From: Flabesymbios commensalis
Taxonomy: Eukaryota; Annelida; Polychaeta; Terebellida; Flabelligeridae
NCBI GenBank assembly: GCA_964017125.1
Contig: OZ024908.1
Coordinates: 66,713,440-66,777,439, forward strand
Reading direction: 5' to 3'
Length of the DNA stretch: 64,000 nucleotides
In this document: positions 33,181-45,374 of the stretch, piece by piece
Position numbering within the stretch: the stretch's first letter is position 1
How the letters are laid out: the number at the start of each line of letters is the position of its first letter
The notes under the pieces: model-generated
Databases searched by the model: none
What the model was told of the DNA's origin: nothing
Seen by the model: only the letters and a program-made list of their open reading frames with translations
Translations under genes and position numbers: made by a program

Positions 33181-34430
33181 TGTTTATAGTGGTTCAATTA
33201 TTTATTGATGAACATCATGGCATATCAAATAATAATATTGGTACTTGCTTGTTCCATGATTTAAGACATAACTATTTGCATTACATAAAAGACAAAACAT
33301 TAAGCCATATTATATTCTGCTGAATATTCTGTGTTCAAGTGTGTTGTAATAATAGATGTATTACGTGTCATTGTGGACGATATAGTAATGTATTGTCACT
33401 CACATTCTAAGAGCATGACATTAGATTGATATTGCATTGCTTCTGGATCATACATAATATTTGCCATACATCGGTATCATTATTTTCTAAAATGTAATTT
33501 ATCAACTTCAAATGGCATGATCATAAAAGTTTAACATTGATTTGCTCGCAATTAGCAGCTGCACTTGCTTCACCAACATTAGCAACATATGCTTTATGAA
33601 GTAGCAGTTGTTGTGATTACCCATCTTGGGAGGGGGCGATGAGGACTGTTCCATATAATATATTAAAAGCTTCTGCAAGATTTGTATCAGAAAAAAATAT
33701 TCCCTGTGTCTTTGAAAAAATGACGCTCGCCGTTTTTATATATTTACTGCTACTATAATTATACTGCTAAACATGATAACGATAAAATAATTTATTTGCT
33801 GTAACTTAATGGACCAGTGATACATAATGCTAACGGGTACATTTAAAAAAAAGAAATCAAAATGGTCGCGACATTTACATAAAAATGAACAAAAAAATAA
33901 ATGGTTTTAAAATGTAAATGTCACCTCTTTTTGGGGGGCTTAATGCACAAGGATACTTGATTTATGGTTCTTGCATGACTTGGGGATCGAAACACTCATT
34001 TCTGTTTTTATTTGTTATCGTTAAATCTTAGATGGCCATCATTTTACATTATGTACAGTCAAAAATACATTACATGGGCCAGGCAGTCGGTAGATAGTAA
34101 CCAGATTTAGACACCAATTTTACCTACTTCTGTTGAAACAAATATATTTTCAAATGAGTTCTATGTATAAGGGAATTGAAGATTGTTGAAGAAAAATTTT
34201 GAAGTATGTAAATTGAAATTATAAGATGATGTATGAACATAGTAATATACAGCCGACACCAGTTGATTCGTTTAGCAGATTTTCACAAATTTAAGATGTA
34301 TATATTTAGATATGTATACCATCATTATATGTATGTTTACACATAGTAGGCAATGTGATAGCATTGTGTCTTGAACCTCTGTCTGCAGCCTGCGTGCACA
34401 GTACTGAGGGAAGAAGACACAATGCTGTCA
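33181..34430. other. No gene seen
   Basis: AT-rich. AAAATGGTCGCGAC (33860) and AGATGGCCATCATTTTAC (34031) hint at old AAGATGGCC-type repeat DNA. An inverted repeat GCATTGTGTCTT / AAGACACAATGC spans 34362-34425. Confidence 0.45.
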
Positions 34431-34434
34431 CATC

Positions 34435-34540
34435 CCTGCGAACGCGATGCGTTGATCCAGTGTTGATTCAGTGTTGGGCTGACGTCGTAGATGATGGCCT
34501 ACATTGAGCCGGAGCTGGGTCAACGTATCGTTTTCGCTGT
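34435..34540. repeat. Family C foldback, diverged
   Basis: Core GATCCAGTGTTGATTCAGTG and GAGCTGGGTCAACGTATCG around GACGTCGTAGATGATGG. Confidence 0.6.
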
Positions 34541-35002
34541 GATGCACCTGCAAATATGTATACCTAAAAAAAATAGATATATTTATATAAAAAAACATGC
34601 CTCGAAGTATTATTATGTATTAATGTTATTTTACTACTTTTGTTAATTAAAATACAAGATTAACAGCATGTATATTAAAAACATTATATATAAAAGTTAG
34701 ATAGAATTTATCAGTTTAATTATATAAAAAGTCGGGTGTACTCCTGTCATTCTGTATGTTTTTTAAACCCCAGAATAAATTTATTGTATCGGCTTGTCTT
34801 GTCTTGGAATGACATCATGTAATGCACGCGTAAATTCGGAACAAGGCAAACGCACACAAAACCTGTATCCAATCAACTTCATTGACCTATGACGTACGTT
34901 CGGGGTCAACCAAATGACATTTTTTGGTGGTCAGGCCAGATACAAAGTTATCATATCAAGCACGCTAGATAATGGATGACGTGATGTAACACGTGGTTAC
35001 GT

Positions 35003-35114
35003 CCCCAGAAAACCCGAAGCGTTCATCCAATGTTGATTTAATGTTTGGCCAGCATCTGCGACGCTGGCCCAGCATTAAATCAACAATGGGTGAACGTCTC
35101 GTGTTTACTGGGAT
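35003..35114. repeat. Family C foldback MITE
   Basis: CCCCAGAAAACCCGAAGCGT...ACGTCTCGTGTTTACTGGG, arms well paired, centre AGCATCTGCGACGCTGG. Confidence 0.75.
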
Positions 35115-35469
35115 ATCATGTCTACTAACAGACTAACGCCATTTACAATTTCAAATAAAGAGAATAGCCTACACTGATTAATAGATATAGATAAAAATAT
35201 TTTTGCTGAGCGTTTACGACAAAACTATATGATCCATTCTAGACGGACATTATTCAGTTTGAAACCTACTTGAACGTGTATAATATATGGCTCTAGCAGG
35301 ACAAGGGTTAATCTAATATCGAACCTGTTTTTTATCTCAACATGTATTACTAGACCTGCCCCATACTTAATTAATCTAGATGTATACATGTACATACAGA
35401 CCAAAAAACACATCATTCAATATTAATAATGGCATGTTTATGCAGTTAGCCTTTATCAGTTTAAGCATC

Positions 35470-35552
35470 CCTGTACTGCTCTGCAAAGCCAAAAGGCAGT
35501 ATCTGCTTACTTGTAAAGTAAGCAGATACTGCCTTTTGGCTTTGTGTGACAG
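35470..35552. repeat. Family D foldback
   Basis: ACTGCTCTGCAAAGCC...GGCTTTGTGTGACAGT, nearly identical inside to the copy at 7407. Confidence 0.82.
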
Positions 35553-35559
35553 TGCACGC

Positions 35560-36290
35560 AGCAGTGAGTCTTTTATGGTAGTTCAGGATATAGATAAGAA
35601 TCATACGATATCACATGATCATCATATTGATTGCGGGATGAGTTACATAACATGATAAGGTGATGTAAAACATTTATACTCTATTTATACTCCTAATACT
35701 GATTGTAATACTGCTGTAATGAAGGTATTTTGAGAAACTGGGCTTATATGTCGTGCAACAACACAATTACAACTTTTAACGTGTTGGGCATACACGATTT
35801 CACCAGTTTTAAATTATTAAATATCAATTAAAATATCATTATAATAATGTGAAAATGACAATGTCCAGAGAGCCCACGGCCAAATCAATTAGGGTATCAT
35901 TAATCACTATGAGGGGGGGGGGGGGGGTTTGAACTCGACAAATTATGTAGGCCTATTTCACTTCCCGTCTACTTCCAGGCCTACTTTATTTATTTCACAC
36001 TCTGCCTGCCTCAAGCAAAATATTCCTGTCTACAAAGTTGATCTCATCCCTAGCTCAATTATTGATGAAGATTACATGGTGACCATTTTTAATTTTGCAT
36101 GTTAGGCCTTATGATGTCAAGAATGTTCTCATGTATTTGATTATATTCCTTGATACAGAAACGCATGCTTTGATAAAAAAATCAAGTAGGCTTATAGATC
36201 TATCTCAAATATTGGGGAAGATATGATAACTTTAATGATTTATTGGCGGCCATTTTAAATTTTGATAATGATGTAAGGTTTTGGTGTGTA
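35560..36290. other. No gene seen; G run at 35911-35927
   Basis: AT-rich, with a long G homopolymer and TTGGCGGCCATTTTAAATTT near 36243. Confidence 0.45.
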
Positions 36291-36293
36291 TTT

Positions 36294-36510
36294 TTGCCCA
36301 GGACTAAAATCTTCAAAAAATCGGTGATTTTATTTTAGCTGACCATATGATGTAAACATGTCCATAGACTAGAACTGCAAAAGTTTTTTATTTTTGTGCT
36401 GCGCATTCACCAGTTAGAATAGATATAGAGACGGAATTCCTGATTTCTAATTATTGACAACCATGTCAAAAATAAGAAATACAGGAATTTCGTCTCTTTC
36501 AACATATCCT
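36294..36510. repeat. Partial family F foldback
   Basis: The left arm (TTGCCCAGGACTAAAATC...GCTGCGCATTCACCAGTTAG), the centre and the start of the right arm (GGAATTTCGTCTCT) are present; the outer right arm is gone. Confidence 0.75.
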
Positions 36511-37050
36511 GAATCCGCCCCTGACTGTAGTCTAGAATATGATGTAGGCCCCTCCATAGCAATGTGGCGTTGTCATTGATGATTGACCTGCTAGGACTAT
36601 CATGTTGCACAGTAGGCCTATATATGGCAGTGATGTGTAGGCTAGTGTGTAAAATAACTGTAGGAATAAATTTGTGCTGTATGACCTCAATGTCATGAAT
36701 ATTGACATGAAAATTTGACCTCATTGCCATTTTAGTTGGCCTCAGATGCTGGGCATGCGCAGTGACAAATGTAAACCGGTATTTTTTGGCCTCCATGGAC
36801 TAAAGCGGAAGTCGCATGTTAAGCCTGAGAAAATTCTCTGTAGGTGTGTACTGACCTTTGACCTGGATCACGCACTGATCACGCATGGTGACGATAAGGC
36901 CCACGTAGTGGCCGCTACGCGTCCACGGCCGTGGGCTATTAAACGCTTTATGTACATGTACATCACCTAGATTTGTTATTTAATTAATTAGATAAGTAAT
37001 TGCCTGCATGAGTGTGGATGACTAGCCTATAACACTGTTAATCACCATGA
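36510..37050. other. No gene seen
   Basis: Mixed-composition sequence, with GGCCGCTACGCGTCCACGGCC at 36911-36931 as the only GC-rich spot. No exon-like frame with recognisable domain. Confidence 0.4.
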
Positions 37051-37330
37051 GTTGATTCTGTATCAGATTAACATGATTAGGTATTATACACTTAATCATG
37101 TTATTCTAGATTAACTTGATTAAATAGTATGCACTGTTATATACTTATTCATGTTTATCTGTAATAGGCCTATACTTAATCATGTTAATCTAGATCAACA
37201 TGATTTAGTAGTATATATACTTAATGATGTTAATCTAGATTAACTTGATCAGGTATTACTTCATTAAGTATTATATACTTACATTGTAATCATGCTAATC
37301 ATGTTAATCTGAGACTGAATTAATGAAGTA
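37050..37330. repeat. Degenerate repeat of TAATCATGTTAATCTAGATT
   Basis: At least five units of about 45-60 bp containing the palindrome-like ATCTAGATTAACATGATTA with TATATACTTA between them. Confidence 0.7.
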
Positions 37331-37404
37331 TTAAACTAGAAACGTAATCTCAGTTGCTCTTATGAGACCCGATCTCGCACATAAAGTGCCCTCAAATCAG
37401 TCTT

Positions 37405-37932
37405 AGGGGTACGTATTTCATCCACATGTCAGACGTATCTGTCTTGGGTGTACGTATGTCATCCACATGTCAGACATATCTGTCTTGGGTGTACACGTTG
37501 TCATCACCATGTCAGACATATCTGTCTTGGGTGCACGTATGTCATCCACATGTCAGACGTATCTGTCTTGGGTGTACGTATGTGATCCGTATGTCAGACA
37601 TATCTGTCTTGGGTGTACATATGTCATCACCGTGTCAGACGTATCTGTCTTGGGTGTACGTATGTCATCCGTATGTCAGACATATCTGTCTTGGGTGTAC
37701 GTATTTCATCACCGTGTCAGACGTATCTGTCTTGGGTGTACAGATGTCATCACCGTGTCAGACATATCTTTCTTGGGTGTAGGTATGTCATCCACGTGTC
37801 AGAAACATAGATATATTACAGGATATCTATGGTCAGTCATATCTGTCTTGGGTGTACACGTTGTTTTTACCGTGTCAGACATATCTGTCTTGGGTGTACG
37901 TATATCACCCACATGTCAGAAGTATCTGTATC
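37405..37932. repeat. 41-bp minisatellite
   Basis: About 12 units around GTCAGACGTATCTGTCTTGG, alternating CATCCACATG and CATCACCGTG variants, interrupted once at 37800-37835. The period is not a multiple of three, and overlapping open frames in several phases are by-products. Confidence 0.92.
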
Positions 37933-37933
37933 T

Positions 37934-38116
37934 GGCGGTCTGAGGCCGAGCACGCTACCGCTCGGTCACGGAGGCTCCCCACAATACTGACTTTCACACG
38001 TGGATGGGGAAGAAATATTTTTTGTTTCTTTCAAACCGCCGAGACCGGGAACCGAACCTCGAACTCTGGCGTGAAAAGCAGCGGTGCTAACCACTACTCT
38101 AGGGCCCCCGCCCGAC
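37934..38116 (-). mobile_element. SINE lacking its 3' body, joined to the minisatellite
   Basis: Both tRNA-like heads are present on the minus strand (GGGCGGGGGCCCTAGAG... and GGAGCCTCCGTGACCGAG...). The sequence stops at GGCGGTCTGAGGCC and passes straight into the 41-bp array. No target duplication remains. Confidence 0.8.
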
Positions 38117-38329
38117 ACCATGCTTGAAGCAGAATCGTGTAGTATCCAAGATCACTTATAGTTACGGTCATATAAAAGAACACTTAAAAGTCTGAAAAAA
38201 AAACAGTAGTATAAGAGTTGAGTATATTATATAGGCGTGAATGTGAAGGTGAAGGTTGTAGGTCAGGTGTTTGTCAAGAAGTGTACGATCTATTCATGCG
38301 TACACACCTCGTGTTCATCCTCTCATGTC

Positions 38330-38600
38330 TCAATGCCATGGGCCTACAATTTACCACTTTAAATCTGACGTCTAAAGTCGATCCTCGCCCTAAAAGAGTA
38401 AAATATTCATCATGGCGGTTACCTGTGGACCCATATCATAGTCTTTAGGAAAAACAGCTTATTTTGACTGCACTTTGTTTTGAGACACATACAATATTTA
38501 ATCTGTTTATAGCATAGGTATTCAAATCAAGCGGAAAGAAAAACTCTTTGGTCTCCATGGTTTGTTCTAAAATATCCCAGCGTTGTGAGAGTTAATAGCG
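38330..38600. repeat. Family B fragment
   Basis: GACGTCTAAAGTCGATCCTC, then TGGACCCATATCATAG, AAGCGGAAAGAAA and CCATGG in the order seen in other B copies. Confidence 0.5.
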
Positions 38601-38747
38601 GCCATTGTTGCAGCTCCACCATTTAATCACGTTAATAGCGGCCACTTTAAAAAAGTGTGTCGTTCAACATGGATACATTGTATCCAGTTATCATTTGTCA
38701 TTTGAAATGATAAGCTGATGAAGTCATCTTCTCGTGATATTTTAACC

Positions 38748-38980
38748 TCTTTTCCGCTAAGTTTTCTGATTTAAATTTTTAACCACTTGAAGTTGTGTCT
38801 CGCTACCGCGACCCACAACTTGAAGTGGGTTAAAATTACTCCCATTTGTTTAGTTTGTGACCAGACATTTGCAAATGTAGATATTTTTAAACACACATTT
38901 TATTCTCAATAACAGTGATATGATCTGCTAATAAAACGGACTGAAAACGACTATAGTCGCACCTAGCGGTGAAAGGGTTA
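38748..38980. mobile_element. Family A2 MITE
   Basis: CCTCTTTTCCGCTAAG...TAGCGGTGAAAGGG followed by TTAA. The hairpin CACTTGAAGTTGTG has CTCGCTACCGCGACC. Confidence 0.7.
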
Positions 38981-39039
38981 AGACGAGGCATAAGTGATCA
39001 TCGTTAACAATCACGTGATCGCGATTCGAGTGGATATGC

Positions 39040-39360
39040 GCTGACCCTTTAAGTTCTGGACCCTTTAAGTTCTTGTGTTTTATCTACTTCAATTTCTGAG
39101 TTGCGGCAGTGAGACACAAAAGTAAACGAGCAAATTACACTTTTTGCAATAATTACACAAATATTTAGACATATATTAAGTTGTGTTGGTCTGATTTGCT
39201 TAACTGATTTTGCTATTTTTTCATTCATATTATCAGAAGCTGGCAATTCTAACGAATTTTCCAGCTCCTGATGATAAAAAAATATTTCTATGTATGAAAA
39301 ATAGCATCATCCAGACTAAGTGTTTGGATTAATTGAACATCCACCACAAACTATGTTATC
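39040..39360. repeat. Family G-like hairpin element
   Basis: A TATCAGAAGCTGGCAATTC / AATTTTCCAGCTCCTGAT hairpin with CCCTTTAAGTTCT at the left. The first 13 bp are repeated (39045-39075). Confidence 0.5.
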
Positions 39361-40129
39361 AATTTAATAAATTTTATAAAAATATTGATACCAGTTTCAA
39401 AACGTAGGCATCACAAGACAAGGTGTGAAACCTGTTTTGAGTCCCCTCTCCTGCTGAGAACTCAAATAATACAGATTATTGTGTCAGAGGTCGAGTACCA
39501 TACACTCCTTTACACAGAGCTCTGTGTAGCCTGTTCCAACCAGACACGGACGGCACTCGTGTATCCAAATGCCGACAGTTTCTCCCTGCAAAGACGAGGA
39601 CTTGACTCGATGTTGTTTCAATGTTGGTCATAAAAATGAGAGTGACGTCATCCATCTGCAAATTTTAACATGCGAAGTAGCAGTGTCTACGGCGGGCAGT
39701 GTAACACTCCCTATGCAAATAAACTACATAATATTATTGTACACTTTTGTGTATGATAATTATAATGGTACTTTGTTTGATATACTATGCTATGCAAATG
39801 CAAAACAAATTCATATTTTTTAGCCCATCGAGCATGTTAAAGCTAGAGACCACTGTATGTATGTTTCTGGTTTTAGCTGTACCCAGTTACCTCTATCTCT
39901 GTGATCAGTGTGGTGCTTCCGGAGTACAGATGTGTCCCGCTGTTGGTACACAGTGGACTACTCCTTTAATTAAATATATCGTTTTTTTCTGAGTACACCC
40001 CTCTGTTGTAACAAACAGTGCGGGCGTCTGCATGAGTTACGACCACAGTAGGCCTACACATCAATGTACATCCTCTTATAAAATAAAATGCTATAAATAC
40101 TTCACATACAGCGAATGAAAAACTCTACT

Positions 40130-40208
40130 CTGCTGTGCAAAGCCAAAAAGCAGTATCTGCTTAGTTTACAAGTAAGCAGATACTGCCTTTTGGTTTTGCA
40201 GAACAGTA
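40130..40208. repeat. Family D foldback
   Basis: TGCAAAGCCAAAAAGCAGTA...TACTGCCTTTTGGTTTTGCA; within segmental copy 1. Confidence 0.8.
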
Positions 40209-40209
40209 G

Positions 40210-40615
40210 GCTAGCTACTTGAGTGACAGCAGGATAACTTGACCAAATGCTGATTCAATGTTGCACCAGCGTCGTGTACGAAAACCCAGTTACTGTGTTT
40301 CATCTAGGATTCAGAAGGGGCATGGCGCCACCGATCATTGGGGACACCTCATGATGCCCGCCGGGCACCCAGTTGACTCGGTTGGGCACCAACACCCACC
40401 TTCTCTAATTAAGGGTACAAACAGAATCAGTTCAAGTATGTATACATCGCCAATTATTATCTCTATGTACACAAGCCGTTATCAGGTATTATGTCATAGG
40501 TGTGAACACGAGACATCAGTGATCCGGGTGTTTTCCACTGTTACAGTGGCCTGGATGGATCAAATATAACGTGACAATAGTTCAATGAGGCACTTCACTG
40601 TCTGAATATTAGAAA
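40210..40615. other. No gene seen
   Basis: Not shared with segmental copy 2, so inserted here or lost there. No recognisable coding sequence. Confidence 0.4.
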
Positions 40616-40732
40616 AGCAACATGGCGCACCTGAAGGGCAACATGGCGCACATGAAGGACAACATGGCGCACATAGAGGGTACCATGGCGCTCACAGAAG
40701 GCAACATGGCGCTGCGCCATGTTAGAAATGGC
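40615..40732. repeat. Short tandem repeat, about 20-22 bp, CAACATGGCGCAC
   Basis: Five units (CAACATGGCGCACCTGAAGG type) end in a GGCGCTGCGCC palindrome. Present in segmental copy 1 only. Confidence 0.8.
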
Positions 40733-40792
40733 TAGGTGAAACATTGTCAGTAATAAACAATGCCTGGCGATTGCTGGGAGACCTGTTGAAAC

Positions 40793-40905
40793 CCAGTAAA
40801 CACAAAACATTTACATAATATTTATACAATGTCGGACCACATCGTCGAAGACGTTGGGCCGACATTGTATAAATGTCATACAAATGGGTTTTTTTTTTCC
40901 TGGGA
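40793..40905. repeat. Family C foldback, ATTTATA subtype
   Basis: CCCAGTAAACACAAAACATT...CAAATGGG with a T run before CCTGGG; centre ATCGTCGAAGACGTTGG. Confidence 0.75.
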
Positions 40906-41045
40906 AACATACTGGTGATGGTTTACTTATTGTTGCACGGTTGGCCAGCATTAAGCCTACTTTAGATGAAAATAATGTTCTTTATATAGGTTGATAGATC
41001 GATATCTTATAAAAGTACGGGGCATGAAGGTGGAGTTACAACAAC

Positions 41046-41128
41046 TATACTGCTCTGCAAAGCCAAGAGGCAGTATCTGCTTACTTGTAAAGTAAGCAGA
41101 TACTGCCTTTTGGCTTTGCACGGCAGTA
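41046..41128. repeat. Family D foldback
   Basis: ACTGCTCTGCAAAGCC...GGCTTTGCACGGCAGT; AAGAGG replaces AAAAGG in one arm. Confidence 0.82.
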
Positions 41129-41207
41129 TAGGTGTGCACTAAATAATGCAATATATATAGACCTAATATAGCGCTCATAAATAGTACGCTTATATCATGA
41201 CCAGATA

Positions 41208-41325
41208 AATGAAATGAATGGCCAACTTTGTGCACATGGTGGCTAAACGGGGCCAAGAGAACCTCCTGAGAATGGTGAGATGAATGAGATGACACTGCCC
41301 TCCAGCAGGGTGTAACCACAATATT
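41208..41325 (-). mobile_element. SINE remnant
   Basis: Tail and body only (GAAATGAATGGCC...CCTCCTGAGAATGGTGAG...CCCTCCAG), with the tRNA heads lost. Confidence 0.7.
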
Positions 41326-41529
41326 AAATCGTATCGCAGACACCAACAGCGGGCTGACAACAGTTTGGGTTTATTTGAATTCGGTCTCAAGTATATGCTT
41401 ATTCGATGACGAATTCAGAAGAACGTAAACCGATCAAATGAAATGCCCCTCAAATTAAAAAATCTAAAAAATCTGGATACTCAGCCAATAAAATAATTAA
41501 AACAATTTTCTATTCTACCCCAATTTAAA

Positions 41530-41792
41530 TAACGACTAAGGGATGGGATGTGATTGGCCGGTTCTCACACGTGATATGATACATTATTGTCTATACGCGA
41601 GGGAGAATAATACAATAATTGAACCATATATTCACTTACATGTCCTCAGGGGCTAGTTTTATTAAAGGGACTAGCCGACCACCTATAGTCATTCATATGA
41701 ATAATACAAAATCATTAACTGTTGATGCAGCTGGCAAGGTTTTATTTTTTGTGACAACCATGACAGAAATAAGTAGTGGACTGGTTTTTTAA
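41530..41792. other. No gene seen
   Basis: Includes TTAAAGGGACTAGCC at 41664, a lone end resembling family F. Confidence 0.4.
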
Positions 41793-42028
41793 CCCTTACA
41801 GAGCTGACATATTTTTGTATAAACCATGGAGACCAAAGGAATTTTAAATTTGAAATCACCATAAATAGTTTAGTTAGCCCTTTCCGCTTCATTTGACTAA
41901 TTTGTTATGGGTCTGCAGCCATTATAATTTTGAATCATTTCAGGGCGAGGATCAACTTTAGACGTCAGAATCTGACGTCTGTAGACGTCAGATTCTAACG
42001 TCTAAAGTCGATCCCCGCGCTGAAAAGG
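41793..42028. mobile_element. Family B piggyBac-like MITE
   Basis: CCCTTACAGAGCTGAC...CCGCGCTGAAAAGG with TTAA on the left. The inner palindrome GTCAGAATCTGACGTC / GACGTCAGATTCTAACGTC is clear. Confidence 0.75.
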
Positions 42029-42536
42029 AAGGTCAAGATTTGAGTCGGCTGTGGCAGCAGCCTCATCCCCGTGTTATCTCAAAACTTTCACAACCAGAAA
42101 GTTTGAAAAATCACTAAAGTGGACTGAAAGCCAGATTATAAAATCCAGCCGTCAGGAAAGAGGTGCCAAGACGGATTTACCCCCCCCCCCCCATGCTTAC
42201 AATCACAGGATGATCAGCCCAGATTTTAAACCAAAATCAAAATAAAAGGTCACAAGGTCATATTCTGTGAAACGCAGTGACGTCACCGGAAATTAGCCTT
42301 TTGAATGGTTACTCGGTAAAAAAATAAGTTATAATAAGTTATATAAGTCCCCCTCTCCCATGATTCATTGTATTAGATAGCTGGGTGAAAACATTAGAGG
42401 TCAAGTCTATTGAGTTTCACAGAATTGGACCAAACGCAAACGTCTGGCAAACAGCAATCTGACCCAAAGCTATAGCTAGACCACACTATGTATGTTTCTG
42501 GTTTTAGTTTCACCCCGTTTGTCTCAATCGCTGTAA

Positions 42537-44336
42537 CCCTGATAATTACAGGGGTATTTCAATTGTTAGTTGTTTCGGAAAATTATTTACGTCAGTCCCA
42601 AACCAAAGGTTAGGCATATTTATTGATGGCTATGGCCTAAAAAACACTTATTGATTTATATCTCAATAAACGGAAACGTATATATTGTTGTTTTATAGAT
42701 TACAAAAAAGCTTTCGACAATGTTTCCCGAGTTAGTCTATGGACAAAAATTCTATCTTTGAATATAAATGGCCAAATACTAAATGTAATAAAAAACCTGT
42801 ACTCAAATGCCAAATGCTATATAAAAATGAATGGTAAATTATCAAATGTATTTAAGTCAGAGAAGGGGTCAGACAAGGCGATAATTTATCGCCTTTGTTA
42901 TTCTCGATCTATTTATCAGATCTGGAAAGTTTCCTTACTTCAAAATACGGTGGTTTAGCATATATTTCCGAACTGACAGAAAATGATGATGATCTTTACG
43001 AATATATTAAAATGTACATTATTTTATATGCAGATGACACAGTTAGTCTCGCAGAGTCACCAACATAGCTTCAAATGTCATTAGATGCTATGCAGTCGTA
43101 CTGCAATATATGGAAGTTAAATATTAATACCAGCAAAACAAAAATAGTAATATTCTCAAGAGGAAAAGTTCGAAAATATCCCAAGCTTAACTTCCGAAAT
43201 TCAAGCATTGATGTCATAGACAATTTCACCTACTTCGGTATTGTATAATGGAAAGTTTGGCAAAGCTAAAAAAAAAGTTTTTAATAAAGCCAGTAGAGCT
43301 ATGTTTCCACTTTTAAGCAAATCTAGAGTGTTGAATTTACCGATTGATTTACAGCTAGACCTTTTTGACAAGCTTGTCACACCAATACTTTTATGTGGAA
43401 GTGAGATTTGGGCCTATGAAAATAACGATATCATCGAAAAGCTCCATTTGAGATATTGTGAATATATATTAAGTGTTAATAAACGCACCACATCTTCGAT
43501 GGTATACGGCGAATTGGGCCGTTATCCATTGAATATTGAATACACAACAAAATGTATTTTATTTTGGGCACGTATTATTTCAGGCCCAGTTTCAAAACTG
43601 TCAGTAAAAATGTATAATTTATTGTATAAAATGTATAATCTAGGTATTTATAATTCACCCTGGCTATCTTTTGTCAAATCTACTTTATTGTCTGCTGGGT
43701 TTGGATATGTTTGGCAAGAGCAAAAGATACCCCGTACACTTGAATATTTTAAAAAAGTTTTTAAAACCAGACTTAAGGATCAATACCTCCAGACTTGGAC
43801 AGATGATGTAGCATCAAATGCAAAATGTATAAATTACCTATGTCGTCGGATATATCGTTAGAATTCTACATTACTTACTTTTCTACATATGAAATTAAGA
43901 ACCGTTTTTAGTCGTTTTAGGTGCAGAAATCACAAATTACCTGTAGAAACTAGCATTTATAAAAACATCCTAAGATCTGAAAAAGTATGCGTTATATGTA
44001 CTCAGTCAGAAATTGGTAATGAATTTTATTATATATTTAACTGTCCATTTTTTGCTGATTAGAGACGCACATACCTACCGAAGTATTGTCATATGGGCCT
44101 ACACCCTTCGGCACCCAAATTCAAAAGCATAATGAATGATAAAACCAAAATTACGTAGTTTTGCGAATTTCATCAAGACTATTTTAGAAAGTGTGAAGTG
44201 AAAAAAACTGTAATTGATTGTATAATAATGTACACATTAATATGTGTTATATTGTATGTTTTGCTTATTACATTCACTGTTATTTTATCGTATTCCTCCA
44301 TGTGAGGCTTAAAGAATAAACACTTGAACTTGAACT
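42537..44336 (+). pseudogene. 5'-truncated LINE, reverse transcriptase remnant
   Basis: Begins inside the RT domain (NYRGIS-like at 42542), then LIDLYLNKRKRIYCCFIDYKKAFD (about 42650-42720; RT motif A), KNLYSNAKCYIKMNG, a GVRQGD-like block, IILYADDT (43019; catalytic YADD) and KLNINTSKTKIVIFS. The longest open piece (43241-43861, 206 codons) has LDKLVTPILLCGSEIW, SMVYGELGRYPL and FWARIISGPVSKLS. CVICTQSEIGNEFYYIFNC (about 43989) is a C-terminal CCHC-like finger. It ends AATAAACACTTGAACTTGAACTTG. Several stops and frameshifts. TGTAA flanks both ends (42532-42536, 44337-44341). Clade not assigned. Confidence 0.85.
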
Positions 44337-44399
44337 TGTAATCAGCGTAGTGCTTTCTGGGTACAGATCTGTTCCGCTTTTCGTACACAGTGGACAACT

Positions 44400-44627
44400 C
44401 CTTTACGTGTTTAGCTCACTCTTTGTGCTTCTGTCAGAAATACACCTGCATATTTATAGCAGCCTCAACATATAATTTCTCAACTCAACGCACTAGCCAT
44501 TCTAACGTTGTAGTGCACATAACTTATGTTAGGCAAAGGCGGACAACATAACAGTAGTTTATAATTGACAAGTAGGAAGTCACTGTTGTTTGCTTTTGTG
44601 TGGCACCCTGGATAACCAGAAACAGCT
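44400..44627. other. Unique spacer
   Basis: No recognised feature. Confidence 0.4.
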
Positions 44628-44736
44628 CAGAAAACACGAAACATTGAACCAATGTGGATTTAATGTTGGGCCAGCGTCGTAGACGGTGGCCCAGCATTAA
44701 ATCCACATTGTTTCAATGGCTCGGGCTTGCTGGGAG
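44628..44736. repeat. Family C foldback MITE
   Basis: CTCAGAAAACACGAAACATT...AATGGCTCGGGCTTGCTGGG, arms GGATTTAATGTTGGGCC paired, centre GCGTCGTAGACGG. Confidence 0.78.
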
Positions 44737-44849
44737 ACGCTGATTCTGAGTTTACTTGGGATGCTTAGCAATGGCGACGTATTTAGTCTTCACCTTGGGA
44801 CGAGAACAATAAATAAACCTCACCACGCTTTGGGAAGACAAAACCCAGA

Positions 44850-45265
44850 CAATTATGAACGTTTACCCGATGCTGACTTCATGTTGGGCCGGCGTCGCAG
44901 GTGAATGTTTACGGCCGGATTTACAAAAGAGGTTTTTCCAAACCCGAGCTTAGCGTTTAGACGAGTGTAAATAAGTTTATTTATAAACCGCATTCACAAA
45001 AGCAGTTTTGCCTCAGTTTATCAAAACTTCAGTATGCCGTTTAAACCGGTAGGTTTTACAGTTTGATCCGACGTTCATGCACACGAATGATGCTTACCCA
45101 CATACCAAATGCATACAATTTGTGTACATATCATGCGCAATTGAATACTCTGGTTGAAAGCGCGTTTCAGAGTGCACGAGATGTCAGCACAATGTTGGTT
45201 TAGAGTTGAGCCCGTTTTACAGACAGCGGTACATCATTAAACCAACAGTGGGCCAAGGTTTATCG
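44850..45265. repeat. C fragments and an inverted-repeat stretch
   Basis: A C half at 44865-44905 (GATGCTGACTTCATGTTGG). Then AAAGAGGTTTTTCCAAAC / GTTTAAACCGGTAGGTTTTA-type inverted words to 45070, and another diverged C at 45180-45265. Confidence 0.45.
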
Positions 45266-45374
45266 TACACTATGTCGAAGAATCAGATCATTTCGTCTTT
45301 TATAGAGCCTGTAATTATTATCATACAGAAGATAATTATTCTGTTATCGTTTTAATGCAGTATTACCATGATTA

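Larger units (their letters stand above)
39840..41510. repeat. Segmental duplication, copy 1
   Basis: Matches 47466-49900 in order: CAGTGGACTACTCC (39950), a D foldback, AATGCTGATTCAATGTTG, AATAAACAATG.CTGGCG, a C foldback, TTGATAGATCGAT, CGCTCATAAAT and CACCAACAGCGGG. Copy 2 is longer because of two later insertions. A third fragment flanks the LINE at 42480-44400. Confidence 0.8.

Noticed and set aside
37426-37943. Open frames over the 41-bp minisatellite and over the 30-bp satellite at 63264-63563
   Set aside because: Repeat translations without start context or domain. The 41-bp period shifts frame every unit.
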